64,000 bases of DNA from Mantis religiosa (GCA_030765055.1 CM060952.1:77793055-77857054), one strand, 5' to 3'. Positions 48,296 through 61,665 are shown, counted from the first letter of the stretch. Notes: generated by a model from the sequence alone, not told the origin. Made by a program: numbers and translations.

Positions 48296-49462
48296 TGGAA
48301 ATTTTGTGTTGAAGTAATAGTAGTTTTATGTCCAAAGGCAGCGCCTATTTCAATTATTCCCTCTTATTTGCTACATTTAAACATTTATTATAACACCCTT
48401 CTGCCCCAAACTTTTTCCACATCGCCATTCTTTGTTATCCTACCATTTTCACAGATTTTCCTTCATTCAATATTTATTAGTGGCTTCGGAATTCATTGTG
48501 TACACGTTTAAAATACGTATTCTTAGCACGTTAAAACATCAAAGTTTCAGCACTAAACATTGCCTCGGTCTACAAAAAACACTGAATGGTACTGACGATT
48601 CAAAAACAGTTCTTTCTACATCCTCTATTACGTAATTACAGTAAGTAGAGAACGTGTGGTATTGCACCTAAAAATTCAATAACGAGATATGACTGGAAAT
48701 ACATGTTTTGAAGACCCTGAGTAAAAGCAATATGTAGATATGTATCTGTGAGTATTCATATGTGTGCATGACTAGTTCATTCACGTCACTGAAAAGTTCA
48801 TTGTTTTATTGTTGTGTGAGTTTACCGATATTCCCTACACTCATATACGCCATGTTTTGAATCTTACAAATATTTTATTAGCTAACAAAACTTCAAAATC
48901 ACAAATTTTAAGGCAGTTTGTATGGGGACATAAGTTTTTGTAGATCTAGAACATTATTTTATACTTATAGTCTCTTTAAAAAAGGAGATAAAATAATAGT
49001 TTTTATTTAAGTAACTTCGAAACTAATTTTTTGTTCAAAATATGTATCTAGGATAAAGCGTCATTTCACAGGCACATGGTGTAGAAAGTATGAGAAAAGG
49101 AATTTAGCGCTGCCGTAAAGAACGCTGATTAAAACTTGCGAGAATATTCTGGGCACGTCTCTACTGCCGCTCTCTCCGTTTGCTGCATTTAAAAGATATG
49201 TGACCAGCTTCACATTTGGTACGTGTGTACAATCCTATCTGCTCAGTAAGTCTACGCTACACAATGTTTATCAAATCATTAGCGTAATAACGACGGAAAT
49301 TGCATCAAGTGTAGGTAATGTTTATGGTTTCTCTGCCATCTTGAAAACTCGGAAACAAAACGTCGACTATGTAAGTTTAACATCTTCTAAAGTCTTTGAC
49401 ACCTAAAACCTACCCTACTATGCTAATATAAAAAACTAACTTTTGCAATGTATCTATAACGA
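48296..49462. other. gene-free AT-rich stretch
   Basis: No supported gene or repeat. Frames at 48432-48635 and 49200-49406 have no recognisable domain. Confidence 0.4.
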
Positions 49463-49965
49463 TTTGATTAAAATACCATATACCTAAGATGATTTATAAC
49501 AAATGAAATACAAACCTTTAATTTTCTAGCAACAGAATCTGAAATCCTCTTCATTATGAATGATTTTTGCATAACTGATTAACTTTAAAAGATAAACAAT
49601 TTCTTATTTCGAAGGAAATATATTTCTCTTAAAACATAAATTTACGTCGAATATATTATTGTCAAGTGATCTGTTTCCGAGATATTTCTTCTTATTCTTT
49701 GGATGTTGCAATACTTATACCTTTCCAAAATAGGATTGTTATTCGCCACTTTTGTCTTATTGGTATGCAAAGAGAACGGTATTTTGAAGTCATAACATAG
49801 CGACTAGTTCTTAAAAGATTTAAACTCTGCTGCATTCTCTTATTCGCTTGTACCTAGCAAAATGTAATAAAACAATTTCCACCAACTAACCCGGATTAAC
49901 ATAAAATAGAGTTCCTAAAAGTATCTTGTACAAGAGTGAGTAGAGAAAGTCATGTGAATGTAAAA
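49463..49965 (+). repeat. DR1 dispersed repeat copy, near full length
   Basis: GATTAAAATACCATATACCT, TCTTCATTATGAATGATTTT (2), AACTTTAAAAGATAAACAAT (3), TTTCCGAGATATTTCTTC (5), TGCAAAGAGAACGGTATTTT (7), TCTTATTCGCTTGTACCTAG (8), and TTGTACAAGAGTGAGTAGAG with AAAGTCATGTGAATG (9). Confidence 0.85.
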
Positions 49966-50155
49966 CAAAGTTTCAGTTGTGAAAGAATTTGAAAGGACTG
50001 AAGGTGATTTCACCTCGTCACAGATTCTTCTTAATTGTAGCTGTATCATATCCAATCACCTTCTTAGATATAGGTAGCTACACGCGATACGAGCATCGAA
50101 AGACCCCAACATGTCATGTACCATTCCTCCACATCATAAGGCCTCGAGTTCAAAT

Positions 50156-50455
50156 CTCTTTCTTTCCTTCCTTCTTTCTTTCCTTCCTTCCTTCCTTCTT
50201 TCTTTCTTTCTTTCTTCCTTCCTTCCTTCCTTCTTTCTTCCTTCTTCCTTTCTTCCTTCCTTTCATCCTTCCTTCTTCCTTCCTTTCTTTCTTCCTTCTT
50301 CTCCTTCCTTCCTTCCTTCTCTTCTTCCTTCCTTCCTTTTCTTCCTTCCTTTCCTTCTCTTCCTTCTTCTTCCTTTTCCTTCCTTCCTTTCTTCTCTTCT
50401 TTCTTCCTTTCTTTTCTCTTCTCCTCTCCTTCTCTTTCTTTCTTTCTTCTTTCCT

Positions 50456-50504
<49 letters not shown>

Positions 50505-50520
50505 GTCCTTTCTCTCTTCT

Positions 50521-50604
<84 letters not shown>

Positions 50605-50661
50605 TTCTTCTTCTCTTCTTCTCTCTTATTTCTCTCTCTTTCTTTATTTCTTCCTTTCTTC

Positions 50662-50733
<72 letters not shown>

Positions 50734-50815
50734 TTTCTTTCTTTCTTTCTTTCTTTCCTTCTTTCTGTCTTTCTTTATTTCTCTCTTTCTTTCTTTCTTT
50801 CTTTCCTTCTTTCTA
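50156..50815. repeat. homopyrimidine tract 1, CTTT/CTTC-rich, about 660 bp
   Basis: Plus strand is almost entirely C and T. It begins as mixed CTTC/CTTT, includes a short CT dinucleotide block at about 50462-50482, and becomes nearly pure CTTT from 50520. Its right edge reads TTCTTTCTAG. Confidence 0.97.
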
Positions 50816-50816
50816 G

Positions 50817-51119
50817 CGGGTTTCGATGAGGAAAGCATAATTACGTTTCACCTATATTCTCAATTTCTCTTCCCTTCATTTGTTGGTTGTGCGTCGACGG
50901 CATGACAGTGCTGCTCTCATTCTGTCGGTCGAAACGGCGAGTCTCCGCAGGAGACCAGTCGGTTGTACCAGATGCTACCGGGAGTTCCAACAAGCCCTCT
51001 GGCTTCTGTACTCTCAGTACTCCCTCCCCTATCGAGGGTCAAGTGTTGGTCTCTATGTCCTGAGGTTTGCGGATGGCTTTTTGCTGAAGGTAAGTTAAAT
51101 CGTAGGTGCCGTATCGCAG
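50817..51119. other. GC-richer spacer between homopyrimidine tracts, possible orphan exon
   Basis: About 300 bases of ordinary mixed sequence. An open frame from 50841 to 51098 (plus) ends just before AAG-GTAAGT at 51086-51094, a consensus 5' splice donor. The pyrimidine tract at its left ends in TTCTAG, a consensus-type acceptor. However, the frame is closed by a stop at 50838, so the acceptor and donor do not enclose one open frame. The encoded peptide has no domain I recognise. It could equally be a decayed transposon fragment. Confidence 0.2.
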
Positions 51120-51674
51120 ATTTCTTCTTCTTCTTCTTCTTCTTCTTCTTCTTCTTCTTCTTCTTCTTCTCTTCTTCTTCTTCTTCTTCTTCTTCTTGTC
51201 TTCTTCTTCTTCTTCTTCTCTTCTTCTTCTTCTTCTTCTTCTTCTTCTTCTTCTTCTTCTTCTTCTTCTTCTTCTTCTTCTTCTTCTCTTCTTCTTCTTC
51301 TTCTTCTTCTTCTTCTTCTTCTTCTTCTTCTTCTTCTTCTTCTTCTTCTTCTTCTTCTTCTTCTTCTTCTTCTTCTTCTTCTTCTTCTTCTTCTTCTTCT
51401 TCTTCTTCTTCTTCTTCTTCTTCTTCTTCTTCTTCTTCTTCTTCTTCTTCTCTTCTTCTTCTTCTTCTTCTTCTTCTTCTTCTTCTTCTTCTTCTTCTTC
51501 TTCTTCTTCTTCTTCTTCTTCTTCTTCTTCTTCTTCTTCTTCTTCTTCTTCTTCTTCTTCTTCTTCTTCTTCTTCTTCTTCTTCTTCTTCTTCTTCTTCT
51601 TCTTCTTCTTCTTCTTCTTCTTCTTCTTCTTCTTCTTCTTCTTCTTCTTCTTCTCTTCTTCTTCTTCTTCTTTA
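51120..51674. repeat. homopyrimidine tract 2, (CTT)n, about 555 bp
   Basis: CTT repeat on the plus strand with a few slips (for example CTCTT at about 51169 and a GTCTT at 51198) that shift the phase. The poly-Ser, poly-Leu, poly-Phe, poly-Lys and poly-Arg frames are artefacts. Confidence 0.97.
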
Positions 51675-52591
51675 ACTTTCTTAGATTTTACCACTATCCT
51701 GGTGTTTAGGGGTTCGTTTTACTTATGCCTGTAGGCGTCGGATGAAGGAGCAGACACTCTGGATCAAATAGAGAACCCAGAATGGATGATCAGCCGGATG
51801 CCTGGTGGAAGAGTGAGAGAAGTGGATGACAGAATGAAGGCGAAATGATTCAAAGGAAATGTGACAATGGATCAAGTTGTGCAATGATGGGGGGGGGGGG
51901 GCGCAGATCCAGGAGTAAACCCGCCCCAATGCCATGTTGTCCACTACAAGTCTCGCATGTGGTCGCCTGGGATCGAACCTGGTCGCCTTGGTAAGAGTCA
52001 AGCGGGTGGTACAGTTTTGCGGTACCTAAAGACCTCAAGTCTCTTTAAGAGGCCTCTGAGCAAAACAAAGCATATTTCACACCTAATATAGAATGGGACA
52101 CTGAGACGGTGCGACGGATGAGAGTTCCAACAACAATGGCAGAATTTCCAGGGGATTGTCGGAGGGGGGGGGGAGACAAAAGAAGTCGGACTTTCCGTCA
52201 ATGTTCTACTCCATTTCAGGACTCAAACATTCACTAAAGCTTCAGCTTCCTCTCCCACCTACTCATAAGTAATATTAATTTTCTCAATTCGTTACACTAC
52301 CAAACTCTCTGCACTCAACAATGCTACAGAAGACATTCGAGTAATTTCAATAGTTCAAAGAAAAATCTCACTACTTTCTCTGCCACGTACTTACAGTAAG
52401 CAGAGAAGTATTTTATTTGGATATCAATTTCACCTGAAATCATGTTTTGAAGTCCTCTGAACAAAAAAACAGCATTGTTAGAAAGAAGGCCTCGAGGTAT
52501 ATAAATTTATTATCCACTAGACATGGAGGGGCATGACTTTTAAGGATATTCCTTCCACCACTGAGTATCGCTTTTGCATCGAAAATTTTAC
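51675..52591. other. gene-free stretch with G runs
   Basis: No supported gene. Contains runs of 13 G (51889-51901) and of G at about 52163-52173, and the SINE-like piece listed next. Confidence 0.45.
51860..52015 (-). mobile_element. tRNA-SINE-like element (SINE-E), tentative
   Basis: On the minus strand, CGCTTGACTCTTACCAAGGC is followed by box B GGTTCGATCCCAGG. This is a tRNA-like promoter spacing. The body runs into a G-run. No duplication seen. Confidence 0.45.
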
Positions 52592-52998
52592 TTTACTCAA
52601 AAATGGTTCTATTTTAATTAAAATACTATATGATTAAGATATTTTGATAAGAAATGAAATTTATGGTCTGAATTTTCTGCGAATGTCCTCAGAAGTCTGT
52701 TCATTCTGAATAACTTTAGTGCAACTGGTAAACTGTAAAGGATAGACAAAATCTTACTATACAAAATTGTAGAACTCATTAAAATATACAATCAGTGAAC
52801 CATTTAGGAGAAATTTGTTCTAATATATCTCTACTTTCCAGTACTCATGCAGTTCTCAAATACAAATTCAATCCTGGACAAATAAAGGGAATGGAGTTGG
52901 AAATGACAAATGCGGTGTATTTCTGTTTCCGTGCACTTTACGTTTATCTCAAATAACAAGAAGTACATAAGTACCTTTAAGGAGAATTTGTACACATA
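52592..52998 (+). repeat. DR1 dispersed repeat copy
   Basis: ACTCAAAAATGGTTCT (1), GTCCTCAGAAGTCTGTTCAT and TCTGAATAACTTTAG (2), AACTGGTAAACTGTAAAGGA and GACAAAATCTTACTA (3), CATTAAAATATACAATC (4), then weaker modules 6-9. One of the best 5' halves in the window. Confidence 0.85.
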
Positions 52999-54186
52999 CC
53001 TACATTTTGAAATAATGCAAGTTAATTGATTGCTTATCCTCCGTTCAAAAAGTTAATTTTCTCGCTGCATATTCCATGTGTTGTATCACAGAAGACGTTC
53101 AAACATATACACTTACCGATGAAGTAAAATTATTGACGATTACGTCGTGTTTACGCCTACATAAAATTGTGGCTGGTTTTCTGAGGGACATAAACTATGA
53201 CAGAAACTATCCTCAAGAGACTTTTATGTGGCAAGTTTTCGAGGAAACTTAACTCCCTCAAGAGCTTTACAGCTGTCTTTCGTAATGGCGAAGTTTTGCC
53301 TTGAAGTTAATGCAAGGCTTTCAAATCTCCAGGTTATCCTGGGACGGGATCCTAACGGCGGGAGTTATCGACGTTTAGTGTTGGTATACCTGCCGCAGAG
53401 AGGTTCAAACCTCAACTAGTTCATGGTGTACATTTGGGTTCAAAAATATGTCTTTAACCTCTTTCTTCGATGAATCTGCTCCAGTGGTGAATTAGGTGTT
53501 TTTCTCAGGGTATGTATGTGAGGTTATTCTGATGCAGACTAATAAAGACCTATTTGATGTTACTGCTTTATCGATATAACCCTAACAAGGTTTTGTGCAC
53601 TGTTGATCATTGTAATGTACAGAAAATTCGACAAAAGGCGCGACTTTTTAGCGGTACACGCCTTATTATTATGTTTATGTCCCTGCTACAAGCATCACAA
53701 ACTTTTCTACACATACTGCTAACTCTTATTACTAATAACCCTTTGACTTAATTAATTTATTGCTTATTAACTCTAATTAAATATTGATAATAATCATATC
53801 TGAAACGTGAGTGTTACCAAATATCGTACTAAAATCCCAAGAATTTAATTTCCTCTGTAATTTTCGGCGACAACCTCTCTCGCTCTTAACAAGATCTGAC
53901 CTTTAATCTAATGCTATCCGGATTTACAGTAATAGCCTTTCTTTAATAAGAACCTGCTAACGTTCTACGAGTTACTACTGGAATTCCTGCTTATTACATT
54001 ATGCATTTATTTAGCATAATTGAAGAACAAACTGTCGGTTAAATACCAAACTTAGTATTTATGTTGAGCATCTTACTAGGGATACAATACGAAGATTTTT
54101 AAAAAACTTCCGTGATTGTAAACAACGCTAAATGGAACATTCTTCGAAATGTTTAATTCTCTCAAAGGTGACCGTCTTTTTTTATT
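52999..54186. other. gene-free stretch
   Basis: No supported gene, tandem repeat or recognised transposon. Confidence 0.4.
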
Positions 54187-54531
54187 AGAACAACATCTAT
54201 TTAAGGTGTTTTCATGAGAAATGAAATATTTATCTTGAATTTCCTAGGAATGTCCTGAAAAGTAATGTACATTCTGAATTACTTTAGTTTAACTGGTAAA
54301 CTGTAAAAGATAGACAAAATGTTGTCCATACTTGAAGAATGTAATTATAAAGATATTACACGCCGACAAACTGTTTAAAACATTTGACTATCACTTTAAG
54401 GTTACTGTATTCCCTTATACCTAGAAATAAGATAACTTTTATTTTGATTAGCATGAAGTAGATAGATGAATAAGTACTTGTGCAAGAATAGAGGAAGTGA
54501 TGTGGGTGCAACACATCATATTTTTTATTCA
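54187..54531 (+). repeat. DR1 dispersed repeat copy
   Basis: CATGAGAAATGAAATATTTA, AATTTCCTAGGAATGTCCTG, ACATTCTGAATTACTTTAG (2), AACTGGTAAACTGTAAAAGA (3), AAAACATTTGACTATCACTT (8) and GTGCAAGAATAGAGGAAGTG (9). The middle (modules 4-7) is missing. Confidence 0.85.
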
Positions 54532-55199
54532 GGGTACCCAAAAAAACATGTATTTCTGCTGAAACTTGAGCATAGAATTTTTGTTTGGAAAATTTCCCCC
54601 CTACTTATTATACATATTAAAAAGAATAATATTTTATGGGAACTAAATGAATCAAGTGTACTACGATTTTTGTTGCATATATAAGCGCATTATGTACCTA
54701 ATAAAATATGTAGAGCCATATTAATGCGACGTGCACAGGATACATAATGCACTTGTGTCGCTAGATTTAAATGTAAATGGTTTTGAAACATGGTTCGCTG
54801 GAAATCGAAGTCATTAATGATTCATGCACCATTCTCAAGTCCTTGAACACAGTGTACAACATTGTACTTCTGTACCAACTCTGTACAAACTATTTATGTT
54901 TATTATAGCTAAAATTAGACCTGAGTTAGAAATTGTCGCTTCAAAAAGTATAACACTCGACCTGGGATGAGAAGGCCAGCGTTAACAGGCCTATTTTGGG
55001 ACAATATTTTATATTTTAATTGGAATCCTGAACCCTGAGTATTATTTTTGACGGCATTTCGCCTTTGCGCGATTAGGTGTACCACAGCCGGCTTTACTCC
55101 TACGTGAACTCGGTACGTAATCTACGTATAACACTCTTTCCTTACACAAGATTCTGGAAATGTGTTGTCCATCCTCGGCTGAACATGCATTACATCGGG
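54532..55199. other. gene-free stretch
   Basis: I see no gene or recognised repeat. Confidence 0.4.
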
Positions 55200-56188
55200 A
55201 GAACACATTCTGATTCACACGATTAAGTTGGGTATTGTAATTTTTCCGAGTTTATTTCTAATATTTTGTTTTAGTTCATCCAATCAATGTATGAGGATTT
55301 GTCTACTAAAATGTGTGTTTCAACTTACCCCACAAGTAAAAAATCACACAGTGATAGATCGGCGGAGGAGATGGTTATACGTCAGCATTAATCACTCTTC
55401 TATCACTTCCCTAAATTTATTAATGGACTCCTGAGCTCTATGGGCAGTATCAGAATCTTGTTGAAACCATCTATAGGTATTATTTCTCTTCTATTGTCAG
55501 TTCATGACAAACTGGGGTCAAAATGTCATTTCGGTACATCTCTGCAATTACAGTCTCTTCGTAGAATACTGGACCGATTATGCATCTAACGCAAACAGCA
55601 CACCAAACTCAAACTTTTGAGTCATAATGAGGAATTATTTGAATGCTATGTGTATTTTCAGAAGCCCATTACCGACTGTTATGAGTGTTGACACGACCTC
55701 TGGTGTGGGAACCATGCCTCATCGGAAAAGGGTAGTAGCTGTGGATCAATTAAACCGTCATTCACTGATGAAAAGAAACCATTCACAATAATGCGTTCAT
55801 GATACTGGATCACCTTGTTTAAACCCACAGACACTTATGCACTTTTACAGTTTTAGTTTTAATTATTTTGTTGCGCTATGTGCAGAAGAATCTGATTCCC
55901 ACCTGTTGTACTAATTTTGGGGTGGATTGTGCTGGTGAACGTTCAACACATACGCCTGTGTCATCTAACTTTTCCTCTGTTAACACTGTACGTTTACGCT
56001 TTCGCTTTTTGTTTACCCCGGAATTAGTGGTTTCAAATTTCTTCATAATCTCGTGAATTGTAATTCTGGAGAGAGGTACTTCACCAGAGAGCGTTTGAAC
56101 ATATTCTGTGTGAACACGGTTTGGTGATTACCCATTTATAAATTTTATACACGACAATGCGTTGCTCTAGAGTCAAGTGCCTGTTCAT
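55200..56188 (-). pseudogene. Tc1/mariner-superfamily transposase remnant, insect DDE type
   Basis: The minus strand opens NRHLTLEQRIVVYKIYKW after an ATG at 56188, an HTH-type N-terminus like the DUF4817-containing insect transposases as I recall them. Later frames show PLSRITIHEIMKKFETTNSG, then a broken middle. The catalytic core follows as HSIQIIPHYDSKV, VWCAVCVRCIIGPVFYEETV and CHELTIEEK. Near the end, IYHCVIFYLWGKLK corresponds to the final catalytic region (usually CDFYLWG). The protein would excise and reinsert DNA. Numerous stops and frameshifts, and replacement of the final catalytic Asp region (CVIFYLWG), make it inactive. No terminal inverted repeats identified. Confidence 0.75.
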
Positions 56189-56861
56189 GTTGGTGGCCCG
56201 TACAACACTGCCGAGTGGAGTTCACACCTCTAGTTCCCGAGCACAACGGCAGCAGATACTGAGGGTATCCAACAAGGTCGCGGGAGAGGTTAAACGGGTT
56301 GTGCTCCGTAAGCTTTTAAATGAAGACCTCTGTATATACGTGGTAGAGAAGGTAAAAAGGTTTTGTGTGTTTAAATTAGGCTGTTTACGGGCTCACAAGT
56401 GCGCTCCAAAACGTGTCTTTCTATAGAAATTTATGTTTAATACTTCCTCTCACTAAGTAGTTGGCAACGTTTTCTTATTCAGGTTGCTGTTTCAAATCCC
56501 ATGTCTTTCGAGACATTCAGTTAGATTACGTTCTGTGTGTTGCATCTGTCAATACCAGGCTAGCTAGTGTTTTGTTTTGTTTTGTTTCGCTGGCAGACAA
56601 ATGACTTTAAGAGATCTGACTGCAATAACAAATAATGTTTTGAATCGCTGCTTCCAATTACATTAACAAAAATGGCCATAAACGACAACAATACTTAACT
56701 TTGCTATTGACATCTAATATTAGGTGACATTCGCCGAACGAGGTGTGGGACTCCCCGGTTTCATCAGGAGCTCTGACTTGGGTTTTTCCGTGGTTTTCCC
56801 TTGGCACCTTGGTACTTACTGATGTTCTTTCCAACATTTCTCTTTTAAGTATGTGACTATC
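56189..56861. other. gene-free stretch
   Basis: No supported gene. A motif GGGTTTTTCCGTGGTTTTCC at about 56783 resembles a segment common in arthropod SINE bodies, but no head or tail is seen. Confidence 0.4.
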
Positions 56862-57928
<1,067 letters not shown>

Positions 57929-58654
57929 TCTCCAAATGAAGTAAACCTATTTTACAGTAAAATTTCAGTATTATACAGAAGATAGAGAAAAAAATACCAA
58001 ATTGGGCTAATAATGGAGAGCATGGATGACCCTGTCCAAGCAAGGGCATTCAAAAACATTGATACTTTTGGTAACATCATCTAAAATGGCTCAAGAACGT
58101 GAGAAATAAAGCTCACAAAGCTTGCTTGGGTAACAGGTTTAGAAACTTAAGATTTTTATGCTTCTTAAAAGCAGGTTTACAAATGATTTTATTGCAATAT
58201 ATGTATAATGCAGGTCATTTCTTTACTAGAAAGTAAAGACTTAAGTAGGACAAATTTCTAGATATATTTTTCACACAAAATTTGTCCAAACTAGTTTCAA
58301 AACTAAGAAAGTTGATGTGTGCACGTGGACATGATTTTCTCTGCTCACCCTTGTACAAACGGTTCTTATTCTTCTAGTAACTTCCTAGTGCTTGTAACTG
58401 CTGTTGTCGGCGTTGTGTGCTCATGTTGACCTTGGGCCTGCTACGGTTTCTTCACCTCATCTCTTCCTCCTCTGTATACATGACAATGTGTGAAGGTCCC
58501 TCTATATTGTTTTACTTTACGTTACTTTCAGACAGATGTTTTTATCTGCTTTATCTATATCTGTTGAATATCTATCAAATATGCGACACGAACATTTTGG
58601 ACAAAATTATCTCACACAAAATTAACCTTATACGAACAGCTTTTTAATCCATTT
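57929..58654. other. gene-free stretch
   Basis: No supported gene; the frame at 58417-58647 has no recognisable domain. Confidence 0.4.
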
Positions 58655-58885
58655 GTATTTTCTCAAAAATGGCGGTGAAACTGTGTTGGAGACAATTTCA
58701 TGATAAATGACATGCATATCTTAACTATTCTGAGAATTCTCTTCATTCTGGATGACTAGTAAGCTATAAGATATAAACAAAATTTTATAAAATGTAGATA
58801 TCATTAAAACACACAGTTTATGCGAAATAATGTTTTATATAATTAAGCATTTTCCAACAATATTGTTATTGTCTGAATTTTCAAA
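58655..58885 (+). repeat. DR1 dispersed repeat copy
   Basis: TCTCAAAAATGGCGGTG (1), TCTCTTCATTCTGGATGAC (2), AGCTATAAGATATAAACAAA (3), ATCATTAAAACACACAGTTT (4). Ends near module 5. Confidence 0.8.
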
Positions 58886-59117
58886 TAATTTAGCTATCTC
58901 TGCCACGTACTGGAGAGGGTTGCAGCAGTACCAGTTGCAGATTCTGATGTGGTTTGCTCACTTTGTCTCCTTCTCCATCGGTGTGTGTACTCCAGCCGGA
59001 GCTTTTGGCAAGAAAGCAGGTTGTGGAACAGACCAAATATATCACTTTACTGTTTCTTAACTCCACGTGATCAACTTCCATCCACTTGCAGGTTCAGGAA
59101 ATTTCTGTATGCAATCT

Positions 59118-59131
59118 ACCACACTCGCGTG
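59118..59131. repeat. SINE-B target-site duplication, left
   Basis: ACCACACTCGCGTG, repeated perfectly at 59371-59384. Confidence 0.93.
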
Positions 59132-59370
59132 GTTTTTTTTTAATTTACGTCCTCCAACATTGAATCATATCGAACGATGAATGGAATGGATGAAATGATG
59201 CTCAAATGAGACCGGAGTCCATGGAGATTAGAGTTACCCACATTCGTCTTACAGGATAAGGGAAAACCCCTGAAAAAACCTTATCCCGGTAACTCACCCT
59301 GACCGAGATTCGAACTCGGGACCTCTAGAACGTGAGGCAGACATGCTACCACCACGCTAATAAGGCGGGC
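59132..59370 (-). mobile_element. SINE-B copy, youngest in window, minus strand
   Basis: 239 bp. On the minus strand: GCCCGCCTTATTAGCGTGGT (box A), GAGTTCGAATCTC (box B), AGGGGTTTTCCCTTATCCTG, GATTCAATGTTGGAGGACGT and a short A tail. Perfect 14-bp duplications flank it. Very similar to the 28696 copy. Confidence 0.94.
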
Positions 59371-59384
59371 ACCACACTCGCGTG
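59371..59384. repeat. SINE-B target-site duplication, right
   Basis: Perfect match to 59118-59131. Confidence 0.93.
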
Positions 59385-59583
59385 TATTACTACCATACGA
59401 TCACGTTAAGATCACGTTTTATCAATTTTTTAACATCTCTGACAGATGATTCTACGGGTTCGCCCGACACTAGTTAAACTTCTCACTTATATGTCAACTA
59501 CCCAATTTGAGATTTGTTCTTGTCTTCAGGGCTCAAAAAACATGGTTTTACAGTTAAAACCCAGTATTATTGGTTGACATACA

Positions 59584-59777
59584 CCCGCCTCTGTAGCGTA
59601 GGTGATGGCATGTTTTGAGATGTCCCGAGCTCGAATCTTGCTCAGTGTGAGTTTTTCCCCCAGGTTTTTCACTTATTCAGAAACACGAATGTTCGGTAAC
59701 CTATGGATACTGGGCTTGTCTGAGTTATCATTTTATTCACCTTCCGATATGACTTAATAATGTTGGAGGATGTTAAA
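59584..59777 (+). mobile_element. SINE-B related copy, diverged subtype
   Basis: CACCCGCCTCTGTAGCGTAG, box B GAGCTCGAATCTTG and tail ATATGACTTAATAATGTTGG with AGGATG. The middle differs from the young copies (AGAAACACGAATGTTCGGTA) and resembles the copy at 16597 more, suggesting a second subfamily. Confidence 0.82.
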
Positions 59778-60442
59778 GAAGTGTAACAAGCACCCACGTT
59801 ATAAGAATCCGAAACACTGAGACGCCTATTTCGCCTTGCTCGCTCTATTACGGCAGTCATTCCAACATTTCACCTGATGAGAGGAAGGATGAGATGAAAG
59901 TAGCATATAGTTGTAGACAAGTTTTTTAGTTCCAGGTGATCATAGACAGCCTACCACTAGCTAGGTCCAGCCGCTTGAACAGTATTTGTAACCTCAGCAC
60001 TTCCCCTCAACCAAGTGTATTTCCAGAGGCAAGCGCCACCGTAGGATATCCCACTGGCGACTTCCCTCACTCCGACTACCTAGAGAGAATGAAATGAAGT
60101 GAAGTGAAACGGGGGTAAGGTAAATAACTTCACAATATTTGCCTTAGTGACTCGAGAAAATCCTCGAAAAAGAATAAAATAATATCAGGAAGGTCGATCG
60201 CGGGAATCGACCTCACGATCCCCCAAATAAAAGCCATAGACGTTATTGCCTGAGTCATTCTGTTTGAGTATGCACTAGCTCTGTTTTCGTCACAGTGATT
60301 AGCTGAAAAGGCAGAGTGCACTCTTCTTGGTATTTCTGTATGGACATATCCACGCACATGTACGAGGGCTGATCTTGATTTTTTACGTTTATACTTTTTC
60401 GTACTAAAATTCAATCTCATTATATTCTGTTAGTTTAATATG
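59778..60442. other. gene-free stretch
   Basis: No supported gene. A reverse box-B-like motif (GGGAATCGACCTCACG, 60200) has no defined SINE around it. An 18-base A run follows at 60443-60460. Confidence 0.4.
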
Positions 60443-60503
60443 AAAAAAAAAAAAAAAAAACACTCCGTAGTACTTTAATTGTTGGTACTCCTAGTTCACT
60501 ACT

Positions 60504-61665
60504 GTGAGAACCAGGCAAGTTCAGACATGTTCAGTATCGCCTACCGCTGTAATGGACGTAACACGCGGGGAACAATATGTGATTTTGAAATTCTGCTTTC
60601 GTCTCAACAAATCTTCAACTGAGGCCTATACAATGTTACAGGAGGCCTATGGAAAGTCTGTTCTTCCCTACAGCGCAGCTCGAAGGTGGTTTAAAATATT
60701 TAAAGATGGGACACAATCAACTTCAAAGGAAGGTGAACACGGTACTCCAGTTACTGCTCTTACGGAAGAAAACATACACTGCTGCTGCCATTGTGAGAGA
60801 GGATTGACAAATTACCTTAAGATAACTTTCTGAAATACTGAACATTTCATTAGGTGCTACTCACACGTTGGTGACAGATGTGTTTGTGCGCGATGGGTTC
60901 CAAGACTGTTGATTCCCGAACAAAAGGATATTCGCATGCAAGTCTGCATGCAGCTAAAGCTGATGTTAGAGGAAGATCCGGAGTTTATTTCAAACGTAAT
61001 CACTGCTGATGAAACTTGACTAAATCATTTCGATCCTGACAGCAAACTGCAAAGCTCAGTGAGAAAATCTCTTTCATCACCAACCTCCAAAAAAGCAAAA
61101 GTGGTTGCTTCTGCTGGGAACATTATGATCATCTCATTCTTTTATATTCATGGAATGGTTTATCAGCATGTTGTACCTGCACACACATCAGTAACTGGAC
61201 AATACTACAGGGATGTCCTGAAAACATGGCAAGTCCTTATGAGGCGCAAAAGACCACATTTATGTGAAGCAGGTTGGACGCTGCACCACGATAATGAGCG
61301 GCCGCATATTGCCAAAGCCGTTGCTGAATATTTTGCAAAAATCAATGTGAAGTGTATCCCTCACCCTCCCTATAGTCCGGATTTAGCCCATGTGACTTTA
61401 TTCTATTTCTTAGCTTGAAGAACCACCTTTGTGGGAGGCATTATCCATCATCAGAATCAGTGGTAAAGGCTGCGGAGGCGATTTGGAAGGATCTCTCAAA
61501 AATGGTTTCCAGCATATCTTTGAAGACTGGCAGAAACGCTGGAATAAGTGCATCGCATTCAGGGGAGACTATTTTGAGAAGGACCATCAAAATTATGAGA
61601 ATGAGTAATGGTACGTTGTCAAAAAAAGGAGATTATTCTTTATTGAACAGCCCTTGTAGCTAAAA
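60504..61665 (+). pseudogene. mariner-like transposase pseudogene
   Basis: Cut-and-paste transposase remnant. The first frame (to 60833) has the HTH domain (YVILKFCFRLNKSSTEAYTM, AARRWFKIFKDGTQSTSKEG). Then come stops. The core includes ITADET followed by TGA and LNHFDPD: the catalytic DETW motif has lost its Trp to a stop at about 61018. The next frame (61059-61418) has KKAKVVASAGNIMIISFFY, WTLHHDNERPHIAKAVAEYF with the second catalytic Asp, and PHPPYSPDLAHVTLFYF. A one-base deletion there has shifted the expected third-Asp motif (APCDF) out of frame. The C-terminus continues to 61663 (RHYPSSESVVKAAEAIWKDL). No terminal inverted repeats were found. Confidence 0.92.

Noticed and set aside
50120..50160. 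tRNA-like head (CTCGAGTTCAAATCTC) just before the CTTT tract
   Set aside because: Box B-like motif only; box A and boundaries not convincing, though the tract could have grown from a SINE tail.
49989..50905. Long Phe/Ser/Leu-rich frames
   Set aside because: Translation of the homopyrimidine tract; no domain and no codon variation beyond the repeat.
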